Shown here in pieces: positions 26,401 to 35,037 of a DNA stretch of 35,060 bases. The stretch comes from Balneolaceae bacterium (lineage in GTDB: Bacteria > Bacteroidota > Rhodothermia > Balneolales > Balneolaceae). How positions within the stretch are numbered: the stretch's first letter is position 1; the number at the start of each line of letters is the position of its first letter. The stretch is from NCBI GenBank assembly GCA_007123715.1, contig SKKO01000136.1:1-35060 (forward strand). The letters are read 5' to 3'. The notes below the pieces were generated by a model. The model saw only the letters and a list, made by a program, of their open reading frames with translations, had not been told where the DNA came from and did not search any database. Position numbers and translations under genes: made by a program.

Positions 26401-26990
26401 AATCCATCTTTATTGTAATCAAAAAATACAGCCTGGGTAGAAATCCCGGTATTGGCAATCCCGTACTCCAGGGCTCTTTCGGTGAAAGTTCCATTTCCGT
26501 TATTGATATAGAGTTCATTTGCCCGACGGGCAGGATCGGCGTATGGCCCGCCAAAACTGATGTAAATATCCAGCAATCCGTTATTGTTGATGTCAACAAG
26601 CGTTACCCCGCTTGCCCATTTTCCTTCTGTATGGATACCGGATTGGCTGGTAATGTCGGTAAATCTAAAATCACCTTCATTTTTATAGAGCCGGCTTTCA
26701 CCCATATTTGAAGCTAAAAAAATATCATTATATCCGTTATTGGTTATATCGCCGATGGCGACACCCGCTCCGTTATAAAGCATTTCAAACGTTACAATAT
26801 TCAGATCCACACTCTCGTCAACGCGGTTTACGAAAGAGATTCCGGTTTCAGAAGAATGAAGCAATTCAAACATCTCTGAAGGAATATTTATTTCGCTTTT
26901 ACAGCCTGCGAACATAAAAAAAACAATCACGATGAATACTCGTGAGGGTTGTATTGGAAGCTGAAATTTAACAGGAAATTGTGCTGACAT
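23436..26990 (-). CDS. Giant CRTAC1-like lipoprotein with FG-GAP/VCBS repeats and ASPIC/UnbV domain
   Basis: An 1184-residue surface lipoprotein (lipobox FAGC, Cys30). Two blocks of FG-GAP/VCBS beta-propeller repeats (about 60-510 and 640-1100) flank an ASPIC/UnbV domain at about 520-610 (GIGAKLSLYF, RGYLSAMATPVHFGLG, VIWPD). Many repeats carry a calcium-loop pattern D-x-N-x-N-G-x-x-D, for example ADLDNNGRLDLMITNG and GDMNKNGLDDFFIGGG. The fold is known from CRTAC1-family and UnbV-type proteins, which often accompany SusC/SusD genes in marine Bacteroidetes and relatives; their function is not settled, and calcium-dependent glycan or matrix binding is the usual suggestion. It lies 126 bases after the quinoprotein gene and 18 bases before the EEP gene. 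Confidence 0.92.
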   Translation of the reverse strand: MSAQFPVKFQLPIQPSRVFIVIVFFMFAGCKSEINIPSEMFELLHSSETGISFVNRVDESVDLNIVTFEMLYNGAGVAIGDITNNGYNDIFLASNMGESRLYKNEGDFRFTDITSQSGIHTEGKWASGVTLVDINNNGLLDIYISFGGPYADPARRANELYINNGNGTFTERALEYGIANTGISTQAVFFDYNKDGFLDLYVLNNGHGDVPPNVIKPKLLNGEHINTDKLYRNNGDGTFTDVSAESGILIEGYGLGINVFDINGNGWPDIHVANDFLPNDLVYINNGDGTFTNRAAGYFRHQSYASMGTDFGDMNNNGLMDIITVDMLPESNKRLKQMYESAGYERYLSQQVMGYEPQVKRNVLQLNSGQTPYGHPVFADIAPLAGVESTDWSWSALFADLDNNGRLDLMITNGLPRNPADNDFSKIKMDILRSGVFDRSMMERLYDELQHLDGVFEKNYLFRNNGDLTFSNVSSEWGFREPSYSNGAAFADLNNDGQLDLVINNINQEVFIYSNRSQHENHFLQIKISGPENNRQGIGAKLSLYFDDESLHHQYSVSRGYLSAMATPVHFGLGKATEIDSLVVIWPDDQKQVITALPVNSIAEVVYGEQPLIPVKYEPPSTEMSQIFKNITESAQMDFIHTEENFIDFNIQPLLPHKFSRTGPGIAVGDMNKNGLDDFFIGGGFGQSGRVFLQNMDGTFTGHDLDPGSAYEKDTGALLFDANGNGHLDLYVASGGSEFAPGSQYYRDRLYFGDGTGKFTHISDALPDIRGSSSVVVAADIDQDGSLELFVGSRVVPNHYPKKPEIFILKYAGGRYKDITEEVAPGLKNIGMVTSAIWSDYNNNGWKDLILVGEWMPVTVFENRNGSLVNVTADLGLAETVGWWNSITAADFNQDGFTDYVAGNLGLNSLLRNRENGPVMMHIGDFNGNGITDPLISRVVHGERYLVHLRDDLVLQIPEMARRFPTYSSYGDAKLNDILSSRQMNEAESYSIHTFQSSLIQNRNGNGFEVKPLPVEAQFAPVFGIMTADFDGDGNTDILLSGNSYSTDVFTGRYDAFSGLVLMGDGNGNFKAIQYAETGFYLDKDGKSLVTLGGADGEKLVLAARNDGRAELFKITNPQEAKRLRAEENEISAIISFQDGSKEKVEFYHGSGYLSQSARSVYLTGKMREITFYNIQGVTRTVSP

Positions 26991-27116
26991 GAATGGGGAA
27001 TCAGTTCACTGTATATCAAATATTCTTAATGCAACATTGATTACGTAAAACATACAAACAAAAATTTTAAATCTTATTTTGCCATCATACACTTTACGAT
27101 ATTAGCCATTTCAATA

Positions 27117-29273
27117 CTAATTACCCGGAAGTGCAAAAACCACAAATGAATCGCCGGGTTCGGTAACCAGTTTACGATGGCCTTGTCCACAGTAAAGGCA
27201 ATTACCTCCCACGCCGATTACTACATATTGTTTACCGTTAATCTCGTATGTGCTTGGTGTGGCAAATGCACCGGTTTCCAGTTCGGTTTCCCATAAAATT
27301 TCTCCGGTATCTTTGTCAAAGGCCCGAAACATCCTGTCGCGGGTGGCAGCGATAAAAATCAATCCACCCGCCGTCACCACGGGTCCGCCCAGGTTTTGTG
27401 TGCCAGTTGGCGGGATTCCCCGTTCAGTAAGCTGTTTAAATTCCCCGAGCGGAACTTGCCATAAGATTTCACCCTTGTTCAGGTCGATGGCATTTAATGT
27501 GCCCCATGGCGGCTTAATGGCTGGAAATCCTTCCTCATCGCGGAACTGATAATAACTTCTGTGTACATATGGCGGAATATTGGCCGTTTGTGCGTCAACT
27601 TCAGCATTTTCTTTCGTTTCGATATCATATAGAAATGAGATGATTGCACTTACTTCATTATTATTAAGAGAAAGCGGAGCCATGGCACCGCGCCCTTCCA
27701 CTATAACGGATGCAGCTTCATCTGTAGAAATATTCTCCCCGATATTCAGCAACTCCGGAAAAGGAGGCACACCTTCCCGGTCAAATCCATGGCAAACGGC
27801 ACAATGGGCCGTATAAAGCTGTTCACCGAATGAAAGCATTCCAAGTTGCAGGCTTTCGGTCTCTACCATTGGCATCACGTAGGGAATATTATTGGCATTC
27901 ACGTACATGATTCCACTTGACGGGTCGTGAGCGGCACCACCCCACCATGCCCCGCCATGCAGGCCAGGCATGATGATTGTACCAGGACTTGTACTGGGAG
28001 GGTCATAAATTCCCCTGGAGCTGTATTTTCGGAATTGCTCCCGTGCCCAGGCATTTTTTTCGGGCGAAAGATCTGTAAGATCATCCTCAGTTAAACCATG
28101 CATGGAAAAAGGCTCCGGCTTTACAGGGAACGGCTGGGTAGGCCATGTTTGCTCTCCCAACAATGTGGATGGCGGCACCGGCCTGTTTTCAATCGGGAAG
28201 AGTGATTCACCTGTATCGCGGTTCAAAACAAATACCATTCCGGTTTTTGTCACCTGGGCTACAGCGTCAATAAATTGACCATCGTGATAAACTGTCAAAA
28301 GATTTGGTGGCGTAGACAGGTCATAATCCCAAATATCATGGTGAGTCGTCTGGAAATACCAGATCAATTCGCCAGATGTGGCATTTAAAGCTACAATTGC
28401 ATTTCCATAAAGATTTTTGCCAATACGGTCGCCTCCATAAAAATCGTAGGAAGGAGAGCCTAAAGGCACATAAACTACACCCCGTTCATCATCCAGGCTC
28501 ATGCCGCCCCAGTTATTTGCTCCGCCAAGTTTTTCCCAGGAATCTCCCGGCCACGTATCATAGCCATACTCGCCCGGATGGGGAATCGAATGAAATATCC
28601 ACTTTATCTCACCCGTTCTTACGTCGAATGCCCTGACATGCCCTGGGGTATGGCGTTGCGGGCCTTCGGGCACCCTGCCTCCAATGATGTATAAATCATT
28701 GTAAATAATTCCGGGAGAGGTTGGACTGATTGAGAGCTCTTCAGCCGGTTCACGGTTAAGGCCTTCTCGCAGATCAATCCTGCCATCTTCGCCAAAATCT
28801 ATAAGAGGTTTACCGGTGTTTGCATCAAGTGCATAGAGAAAAAATCCCCTTGTAAAGAAAATACTTTCTTCATTTCCGTCAGTCCAGTAGGTCACACCAC
28901 GATTAGCATGGCTCGGCCCACCGGCATCGAACGTCCAAAGCTCCTCACCAGTTTCAGCATTAAGAGCAATAATCTTTAGAGCTGGCGAGCTGATGTACAT
29001 CCTGTTACCGATTATAACCGGGTTTGCCTGTATGGTTGAACGGTCTGATTTATCACCTGTTCGGTAAACCCATGCCACTTCAAGATTCTGAACATTGGAT
29101 TTGTTGATTTGCTGAAGAGAGGAATACTGGCTATTCGCATTATCCCCGCCAGCAACAGTCCATGAAATATAATGATCGGGATTATATGGAAAGGTTTTAT
29201 CCTTTTTTGATTCCCCGCATGCTTGTATTAGACCTGCAAAGAGCAATAGTATGACAAACTTTTTTGTATACAT
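27117..29273 (-). CDS. Quinoprotein (PQQ-dependent) dehydrogenase with inserted cytochrome c domain, lipoprotein
   Basis: A periplasmic PQQ-type dehydrogenase of 718 residues from the ATG at 29273. An upstream start (29351) would add 26 residues before the lipoprotein signal MYTKKFVILLLFAGLIQAC, so I reject it. The eight-bladed propeller shows LNAETGEELWTFDAGG, GGANNWGGMSLDDERG, YDFYGGDRIG and FQTTHHDIWDYDL, which place it near the membrane glucose/quinate dehydrogenase group. A class I cytochrome c domain with CAVCH (Cys491, Cys494, His495) is inserted before the last blades, whereas most quinohaemoproteins carry it at the C-terminus. It would pass electrons from a sugar, polyol or alcohol to the respiratory chain. 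No PQQ biosynthesis genes are present. A terminator separates it from susD, and the CRTAC1-like gene follows after 126 bases. Confidence 0.92.
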   Translation of the reverse strand: MYTKKFVILLLFAGLIQACGESKKDKTFPYNPDHYISWTVAGGDNANSQYSSLQQINKSNVQNLEVAWVYRTGDKSDRSTIQANPVIIGNRMYISSPALKIIALNAETGEELWTFDAGGPSHANRGVTYWTDGNEESIFFTRGFFLYALDANTGKPLIDFGEDGRIDLREGLNREPAEELSISPTSPGIIYNDLYIIGGRVPEGPQRHTPGHVRAFDVRTGEIKWIFHSIPHPGEYGYDTWPGDSWEKLGGANNWGGMSLDDERGVVYVPLGSPSYDFYGGDRIGKNLYGNAIVALNATSGELIWYFQTTHHDIWDYDLSTPPNLLTVYHDGQFIDAVAQVTKTGMVFVLNRDTGESLFPIENRPVPPSTLLGEQTWPTQPFPVKPEPFSMHGLTEDDLTDLSPEKNAWAREQFRKYSSRGIYDPPSTSPGTIIMPGLHGGAWWGGAAHDPSSGIMYVNANNIPYVMPMVETESLQLGMLSFGEQLYTAHCAVCHGFDREGVPPFPELLNIGENISTDEAASVIVEGRGAMAPLSLNNNEVSAIISFLYDIETKENAEVDAQTANIPPYVHRSYYQFRDEEGFPAIKPPWGTLNAIDLNKGEILWQVPLGEFKQLTERGIPPTGTQNLGGPVVTAGGLIFIAATRDRMFRAFDKDTGEILWETELETGAFATPSTYEINGKQYVVIGVGGNCLYCGQGHRKLVTEPGDSFVVFALPGN

Positions 29274-29443
29274 CCAAAAATTATTAGTTATGATAGATTT
29301 TAATCCGGATACATCTGCAATGAGGATGAACGGAATTGCAGGCAGATTCAACCGTTACATTACAAATAGGACAAATGGGATACCTTTTACCCTTACCTTG
29401 AAATAAATACATTTCATTATTACGGGTATGGCATCAATTATAT

Positions 29444-29495
29444 AAAAAAAGAGAAGGTCTCTTTACCGATTACCGGTCACGAAACCTTCTCTTTT
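29444..29495 (-). terminator. Intrinsic terminator after susD
   Basis: A perfect 12-base inverted repeat: AAAAGAGAAGGT at 29447-29458 with ACCTTCTCTTTT at 29484-29495, loop 25 bases. On the minus strand the hairpin follows the susD stop by about 22 bases and runs straight into a T-tract (29450-29444). It should end most susC-susD transcription, so the downstream genes need read-through or their own promoter. Confidence 0.8.
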
Positions 29496-29517
29496 GATGT
29501 TATTATGGAACAATTAG

Positions 29518-30996
29518 TTAGTGACCGGGATTTTGTTCAAGTACCCCGCCACTGATATCTATCTGGTTTTGCGGAATGGCGTAGTAATAATGTTTTGGGC
29601 GCACAAAATTACGTGTCGGATCGAACGGGCCTCTGTCTTCGCCATAAATAGCCACAATATCTACGATATTCGCTTTATCCCAGCGCATCAGGTCGAAATG
29701 GCGTTTGTTTTCGCCAGCAAGTTCTACGCGCCTTTCATGGATGATATGCTGCATAGTGGCATTTGTTACCGGTGCGAGACCGCTGCGTTGCCGAACAGCA
29801 TTAAGCTCTGTGTCACCATTTTGGCCAAGGCGGATTTTTGCTTCAGCCACATACAGATACGCTTCTGCAGATCTCATTAATGGTATATTGCTATCACCAT
29901 CAAGACCACCTGCTGAACGCCACTGAGAAAATTTTTGAAAATGATATCCGGTTGTGGGCGACAAATCTGCAGAGTAAACCGTTTCCCCCCTGTCTCCGCC
30001 TAAATCATAAACATCACCCGGTCTCATAATTGAATACCCTTGCCTTGGGTCGTCATCTTCGTATTCTTCAAGAAGGTTGGGTAACGGTGCATGAAAATCC
30101 CAGCCGCCCCATGGCCTTGGTGAACTGTATATACGATGTGCAGGTGCACTCCATCCCTGAGCTCCGGCAACCGTAAACAGGATTTCCGGATTGTATTGAG
30201 TCTCAATTTTAAAGTTCTGATCAAATACAGGTGCCAGCGGATAGGGGCCGCTGATAACCTGATTCCCAGAGGAAATAGCGTCCTGGAACCGCTCCTGGAA
30301 CATATATAACTTGGTGAGATAAGCCCATGCCGATCCTTTGTTCGGCCGCCCAACACTATTCCCTGAGTGAGTGAGTGGTAACAAATCAGCAGCTTGTATC
30401 AGATCTGATTCAATTTGCGACTGTGTCTGTTCCAATGTTGCGCGTGGCTTATTGAAATCATTGTCAATCACATTCTGCTCAAGAATGAGAGGCATGCCAC
30501 CAAATAGTTTTGACAAATACCAGTATGTAAAGCCACGCATAAAGTAAGCTTCACCAAGAATACGGTTCTTGAGCCCCTGGTCCATATTTATATTGGGAAC
30601 ATTGATTATAATGTCGTTCGAACGGTTGATGATTTCATACATCCTCCTCCATGTACTTTCAAAGTAGGGGTGAGAGGAGTCGTAAGTAAAGTTTTCGATA
30701 TCTGAATGCACTCCATGGTCGCCTGCACGGTATTGATCATCCTCAGGGATGCCCATCAGCGTATTAATGCGATGGCCCCACAAGTCATGATTGCCTAATG
30801 GCTCATATATCGCATTTACCGCTGCTTCAGCATCATCGGAATTTCTCCAGAAGTCTTCTGTAGTTGTTTGGCCGTATGGCGGTACATCCAGAATACCTTC
30901 ATCACAACCGTACATAAAGGAAAATAAACCGGGAATCAGGAACATTAAAAATAACGCTCCCCAATTCATTTTGATTGATGTTGTTTTTGGTTTCAT
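29518..30996 (-). CDS. SusD/RagB-family outer-membrane nutrient-binding lipoprotein
   Basis: Surface lipoprotein that forms the lid on a SusC-type channel and captures the substrate. The 492 residues from ATG 30996 begin with a lipoprotein signal ending in FMYGC (Cys31); AGGA 4 bases upstream and the normal signal peptide decide this start over ATG 31035 or TTG 31050. Typical SusD features are the N-terminal VPPYGQTTTEDFWRNSDDAE, TPR-like helices (GEAYFMRGFTYWYLSKLFGG, then GSAWAYLTKLYMFQERFQDA), and the C-terminal LMRSAEAYLYVAEAKIRLGQ, RRVELAGENKRHFDLMRW and YAIPQNQIDI. It lies 50 bases after susC. The ligand cannot be read from sequence; the downstream enzymes suggest a phosphodiester or oxidisable sugar compound. 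Confidence 0.96.
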   Translation of the reverse strand: MKPKTTSIKMNWGALFLMFLIPGLFSFMYGCDEGILDVPPYGQTTTEDFWRNSDDAEAAVNAIYEPLGNHDLWGHRINTLMGIPEDDQYRAGDHGVHSDIENFTYDSSHPYFESTWRRMYEIINRSNDIIINVPNINMDQGLKNRILGEAYFMRGFTYWYLSKLFGGMPLILEQNVIDNDFNKPRATLEQTQSQIESDLIQAADLLPLTHSGNSVGRPNKGSAWAYLTKLYMFQERFQDAISSGNQVISGPYPLAPVFDQNFKIETQYNPEILFTVAGAQGWSAPAHRIYSSPRPWGGWDFHAPLPNLLEEYEDDDPRQGYSIMRPGDVYDLGGDRGETVYSADLSPTTGYHFQKFSQWRSAGGLDGDSNIPLMRSAEAYLYVAEAKIRLGQNGDTELNAVRQRSGLAPVTNATMQHIIHERRVELAGENKRHFDLMRWDKANIVDIVAIYGEDRGPFDPTRNFVRPKHYYYAIPQNQIDISGGVLEQNPGH

Positions 30997-31046
30997 TTTG
31001 TCCTGTAATTTCTTGGGTGTTTGAGTTTTAAACATTTGCGGGATTA

Positions 31047-34000
31047 TCAAAAATCAATGACTGTTCCGAATGTCCACGTTCTTGGCTGCGGATATTGCGC
31101 ATAGTCAACATTTCGCTGCAGGTTACCGTCTGTATAGCCAAGTTCGGGGTCAATTCCCGAGTAGGGTGTGATGGTAAATACATTGATTCCGGTTACATAG
31201 AAGCGAACCCCTCTCAGGCCTGCAATTTCCGTAATACTGTTTGGAAGTGTATAACCAAGAGTAAAGGATTTGAGCCTGAAATAACTTCCACTTTCAATGA
31301 AAAGGTCGGATGCCCTGTGGTTCAGGTTATTTCGAAGTGTGGTCATCCTCGGAATGGTATTACTTGAACCCTGGCCATTCCACCTGTTTTCTGTTTCAGC
31401 ATACATGTTGAATGGATATGTAGGATCAATCCCCTGCATCCGGTCAGCATTAAAAATATCAACCCCGGCTGCTCCAACAAAATGGAGATTCAGGTTTAAG
31501 TTTTTGTACCCTGAAGAAACACTCAGTCCATAAGTCATATCCGGATGCGGGCTGCCAAGAATTTTCCGGTCATCAGCGTTGATAACTCCGTCACCGTTCA
31601 GGTCAACAAATCTCACATCTCCAGGCCTGATATTGGCTCTTCTTGGGTCATTGGAAATATTCGGATCGCTATCAATTTCCTGCTGATTTTGGTAAAGGCC
31701 ATTTGTTGACCAGCCATAAAATGTTGCAATCGGGTGTCCCTGGAAAGTTCGTGCAATTTCCTGATTCGGCCGTCCGTAAGTTACAGATCCAAGAAAATCA
31801 TTATTCAGGTTAGTTACCTCGTTCCTGATAAATGATGCATTTCCGGAGACTGAAAAGTTAATCTCGCCAACCTGGCCGGAATATCCCAATTCAATTTCCA
31901 GCCCCTGGTTCCGAATTTCACCAACATTCACATCCGGTACCGAAGCTGTTCCGAGAACTGCAAGAATAGGAGGTGCAAGCAGTACATCTTTCGAATCACG
32001 AATAAAGTATTCCACCGATGCATTTATCCTGTCATTATACATACGTGTATGCACACCGAAGTTGATCATCTCAACCGATTCCCAGGAGATATTTCTGTTA
32101 GGTATCCTGGTTTGGCTTATGCCATTCACCTGTGCACCCTGGAAACTGTATCGCGCGTTTTGAGCATACAATCCCAAAAACTGGTGCCTTGCAATAGACT
32201 GGTTGCCTGATCGACCCCATCCGGCAGTTAATCTCATGTTGTTTATGACCGGCCTGAGATTATCAAAAAAGCTCTCCTCAGAAATACGCCATCCAGCTGA
32301 TACTGCCGGAAACACACCCCATCGGTTATTGGATGAAAATCTTGATGAGCCATCATAACGAATACTTGCAGATAACAAATACTTGTTGGCAAGGGCATAA
32401 TTCACACGGCCAAGATAGGATAAAAGGGCATCTTCGATGGTTGTACCGGATGCTCCAGCTATAATATTTCCAGAATTGAGGACACGCTGTGTGGGTGACT
32501 CATCTTTAAAATCTCTTCTTAACGCAGAGAAATTTTCACCTTTAAATGTTTCCTGAACGATACCCGCCAGACCGTCAATGTCATGATTTTGAGCAATAGT
32601 GCGCCTGAAATGGAGAAACAATTCAGAAGAAACGGAGGTACCCTCAGTGTAAGATCGGTTTAACTCGTTTTGAGGACGCGCTCTTATTTGACGGTCAATG
32701 ACAGGAAAAAATTGATAAAAATCATCAATCGCATAATCCAACCCAACGCTTCCCCTTAATGATAAACCTTCAAACAGGTCAATTTCACCTTCAACATTTC
32801 CAAGAACCCTTCTTCTTTCCGTGTTTGAATCTGAATCCTGCTCTATTGTAAAGATGGGATTGTTTATATCGCCAAACTCACCGCTGATTTGAGAGGAACC
32901 ATACGAACCATCTTCGTTTTGAACAGGAAGACCTGGATGAAACCGAATGGCACTCCACAAAACACCTGTTTGTGCCGATAATGTATTTAATGTATTGCCA
33001 TTTGTACGCGTTAATGAAAGGTTTTGGCGAAGGTTAATACGACTGCCTACGCGGTGGAATGAATTAATTTTCAAACCATAACGGTCAAAGTATGATGATT
33101 TCATCATTCCCTGCTCATCGGCAAAGTTACCGGAAATGTAAAATGAAGAATTGCTCGAACCTCCCTGGATCGAAAGATTATAATCCTGTATTGATCCTGT
33201 ACCAAGAAGTTCGTCCTGCCAGTTTGTTCGTTGTGTTTGATATGTCTGATCTTCCCAAATCGGATTTACCGGCAGCCCATCGTTGGTAAATCGCTCGCGT
33301 TTCAGCATTGCCAGTGTTGGTGCATCCAGTACATCAATTGTATTTATCGGGCGTGAATAACCAATGGATGAATTAAAACGAACCTGCAAATCCTGATTAA
33401 ATCGACCCCGTTTTGTTGTTACAAGAATTACACCATTTGCTGCTCGGTTTCCATAGACAGCGGCTGAGGAGGCATCTTTCAGAATATCAATAGACTCCAC
33501 ATCGTCTGAATTGATGTTATTCAGACTTTGCAAATCCGATGGCATCCCATCGATTACAATGAGAGGATTGGCATCATTTACAGTTCCTGTACCCCGGATG
33601 CGGATAGCCCCTCCGGTTCCCGGTGCTCCGCCACCCCGTACAATTTCAACTCCGGATGCCTGCCCCTGTAATACCGTTGAAAGATTGGTAATAGGTTGAT
33701 TATCGAGCTGTTCGGAACGTATGGACGCTATTGAGCCTGTAATTCTTTCCTGGCGCTGCATACCGTAACCAACCACAACAATATCGTCCAGCATCTCCAA
33801 AGCCCTTTCAAGGGTTACATTAATTTGTGTGGCCGAACCAATTTCAACCGTTTTTGTAATGTATCCTACTGAAGTAATTACAAGCGCATTCAGCCCTTCA
33901 GGAACATTGATTTCAAATTCACCACTCGTATTTGAGTTTGTCCCAATCAGCGACCCTGTAAGTTCTCTGCTGCCTTGCACTACAATGGTTGCTCCGGGCA

Positions 34001-34490
34001 CAGGTGTGCCATCAACTGCATCTCTGATTACACCGATTACTGTTTCCATGAGAATTGCTTCAATTTCTTCTCCATCTTTTTGGATGATAAGAAGATAACC
34101 TTCACGGGAAATCCGAAAATCAAGCCCTGTGTCACTTAGAATTTTATCAAGTGCATCACTGATCCAGATTCCTTCCTCAATAACGGTAACGTTTACATCG
34201 GGAAGAATATCACCACGCAGTGTGAGTTTCATACCGGTCTTTTCAGCTACAGTTCGAAGAGCTGTCATTAAAGGCGCATTATTGATATTCAGGTTAATTT
34301 CTTCCTTTATATCTGTTTTGTAGAACATCTTTTGCATCGCCGTTATGTTTGCAAAATATTGTTCCTGATTTGTCAAAGCCGGCTGTAGTTGAAATGACGC
34401 AAATGCTTTATTTTTTTCAGCACCTGCAATCATTATCACAGCTGAAAGCATTATGAGCTTTATGAGATATCTAAATTTTTGTTTTCTCAT
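31047..34490 (-). CDS. SusC/RagA-family TonB-dependent receptor with STN domain
   Basis: Outer-membrane importer driven by TonB, partner of the SusD protein. The 1147 residues have a signal peptide (about 1-31), an STN (secretin/TonB N-terminal) domain at about 64-138 (LNINNAPLMTALRTVAEKTG), a CarboxypepD_reg-like domain at about 152-228 (VIGVIRDAVDGTPVPGATIV), a TonB plug at about 245-355 (ERITGSIASI, LQGQASGVEIVRGGGAPGTG) and a 22-strand beta-barrel ending in aromatic VIDF. The STN domain marks receptors that signal through a FecR-type anti-sigma factor to an ECF sigma factor. Those partners usually lie upstream of susC, which here would be beyond the right edge. The immediate 570 bases upstream hold none. 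ATG start is unambiguous. Confidence 0.97.
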   Translation of the reverse strand: MRKQKFRYLIKLIMLSAVIMIAGAEKNKAFASFQLQPALTNQEQYFANITAMQKMFYKTDIKEEINLNINNAPLMTALRTVAEKTGMKLTLRGDILPDVNVTVIEEGIWISDALDKILSDTGLDFRISREGYLLIIQKDGEEIEAILMETVIGVIRDAVDGTPVPGATIVVQGSRELTGSLIGTNSNTSGEFEINVPEGLNALVITSVGYITKTVEIGSATQINVTLERALEMLDDIVVVGYGMQRQERITGSIASIRSEQLDNQPITNLSTVLQGQASGVEIVRGGGAPGTGGAIRIRGTGTVNDANPLIVIDGMPSDLQSLNNINSDDVESIDILKDASSAAVYGNRAANGVILVTTKRGRFNQDLQVRFNSSIGYSRPINTIDVLDAPTLAMLKRERFTNDGLPVNPIWEDQTYQTQRTNWQDELLGTGSIQDYNLSIQGGSSNSSFYISGNFADEQGMMKSSYFDRYGLKINSFHRVGSRINLRQNLSLTRTNGNTLNTLSAQTGVLWSAIRFHPGLPVQNEDGSYGSSQISGEFGDINNPIFTIEQDSDSNTERRRVLGNVEGEIDLFEGLSLRGSVGLDYAIDDFYQFFPVIDRQIRARPQNELNRSYTEGTSVSSELFLHFRRTIAQNHDIDGLAGIVQETFKGENFSALRRDFKDESPTQRVLNSGNIIAGASGTTIEDALLSYLGRVNYALANKYLLSASIRYDGSSRFSSNNRWGVFPAVSAGWRISEESFFDNLRPVINNMRLTAGWGRSGNQSIARHQFLGLYAQNARYSFQGAQVNGISQTRIPNRNISWESVEMINFGVHTRMYNDRINASVEYFIRDSKDVLLAPPILAVLGTASVPDVNVGEIRNQGLEIELGYSGQVGEINFSVSGNASFIRNEVTNLNNDFLGSVTYGRPNQEIARTFQGHPIATFYGWSTNGLYQNQQEIDSDPNISNDPRRANIRPGDVRFVDLNGDGVINADDRKILGSPHPDMTYGLSVSSGYKNLNLNLHFVGAAGVDIFNADRMQGIDPTYPFNMYAETENRWNGQGSSNTIPRMTTLRNNLNHRASDLFIESGSYFRLKSFTLGYTLPNSITEIAGLRGVRFYVTGINVFTITPYSGIDPELGYTDGNLQRNVDYAQYPQPRTWTFGTVIDF

Positions 34491-34925
34491 GAAAACACTC
34501 CATACTATGTTGTTAGAGATTGAGGGTTTTGAAGGGTTAAAAGAGACACGCCACCATCAGGTATTATAAAATGGTGTTGCCGGTTTGCCATTCATCATGA
34601 TAGACAATCTGAAAATGTTACACCCTGCAACATTTAATTAAAAAATACATGGTGGTCTTTTTTAAGTTTGTGATAGTTTTTCAAGTATTCTTTTAATGTA
34701 TTTTCACGACAGCACCCATTGATTCTGACATTCAGATTTTTTTTAACGGATGAATAGTGCCTTTCACTTACTCTGTTAATCGGTTCATCTGTTTTTCCTG
34801 TTTTGTGCAATGCATGCCCCTGATATGAAGCTTCTGTATCGGTTATCTGCTCAAAACAATCCGCATCGCGGATGACCGATTTTATAGGCCCGCCACTTGG
34901 GTTCATGGCTGTGCTATTTTTTGAA

Positions 34926-35037
34926 ATCCCATTTGGGTGATATCCGATTTTCGATCTTAAATACTTCGCATATCTGCAATCGGATATCAAATTGGCGCAG
35001 CCAAACCACACATCTAAACCCCACATTTTAATGTGGG
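34926..35037. repeat. Cluster of perfect inverted repeats upstream of susC, right edge
   Basis: The 570 bases 34491-35060 hold no convincing gene. Three strong palindromes cluster here: CCCA/TGGG with loop TT near 34928-34937, an 11-base inverted repeat GATATCCGATT (34939-34949) with AATCGGATATC (34978-34988), and CCCACATT/AATGTGGG with loop TT (35020-35037). GGGTGAT occurs at 34935-34941 and again exactly 100 bases on. Closer to susC lie weaker stems (CACCAT/ATGGTG at 34552-34576, AATGTT/AACATT at 34614-34634). The 138-residue minus-strand frame 34634-35050 spans these palindromes and looks incidental. This could be a dispersed repeat or the remnant of a small mobile element extending past the edge. 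Confidence 0.5.

Noticed and set aside
29274-29351. Upstream start of the quinoprotein gene
   Set aside because: It would put 26 residues before a typical lipoprotein signal peptide; ATG 29273 is better.
16916-34490. Reading the accessory block as a classical polysaccharide utilization locus
   Set aside because: SusC and SusD are present but no recognised glycoside hydrolase, polysaccharide lyase or sugar transporter gene is, so polysaccharide use is not supported by the sequence.
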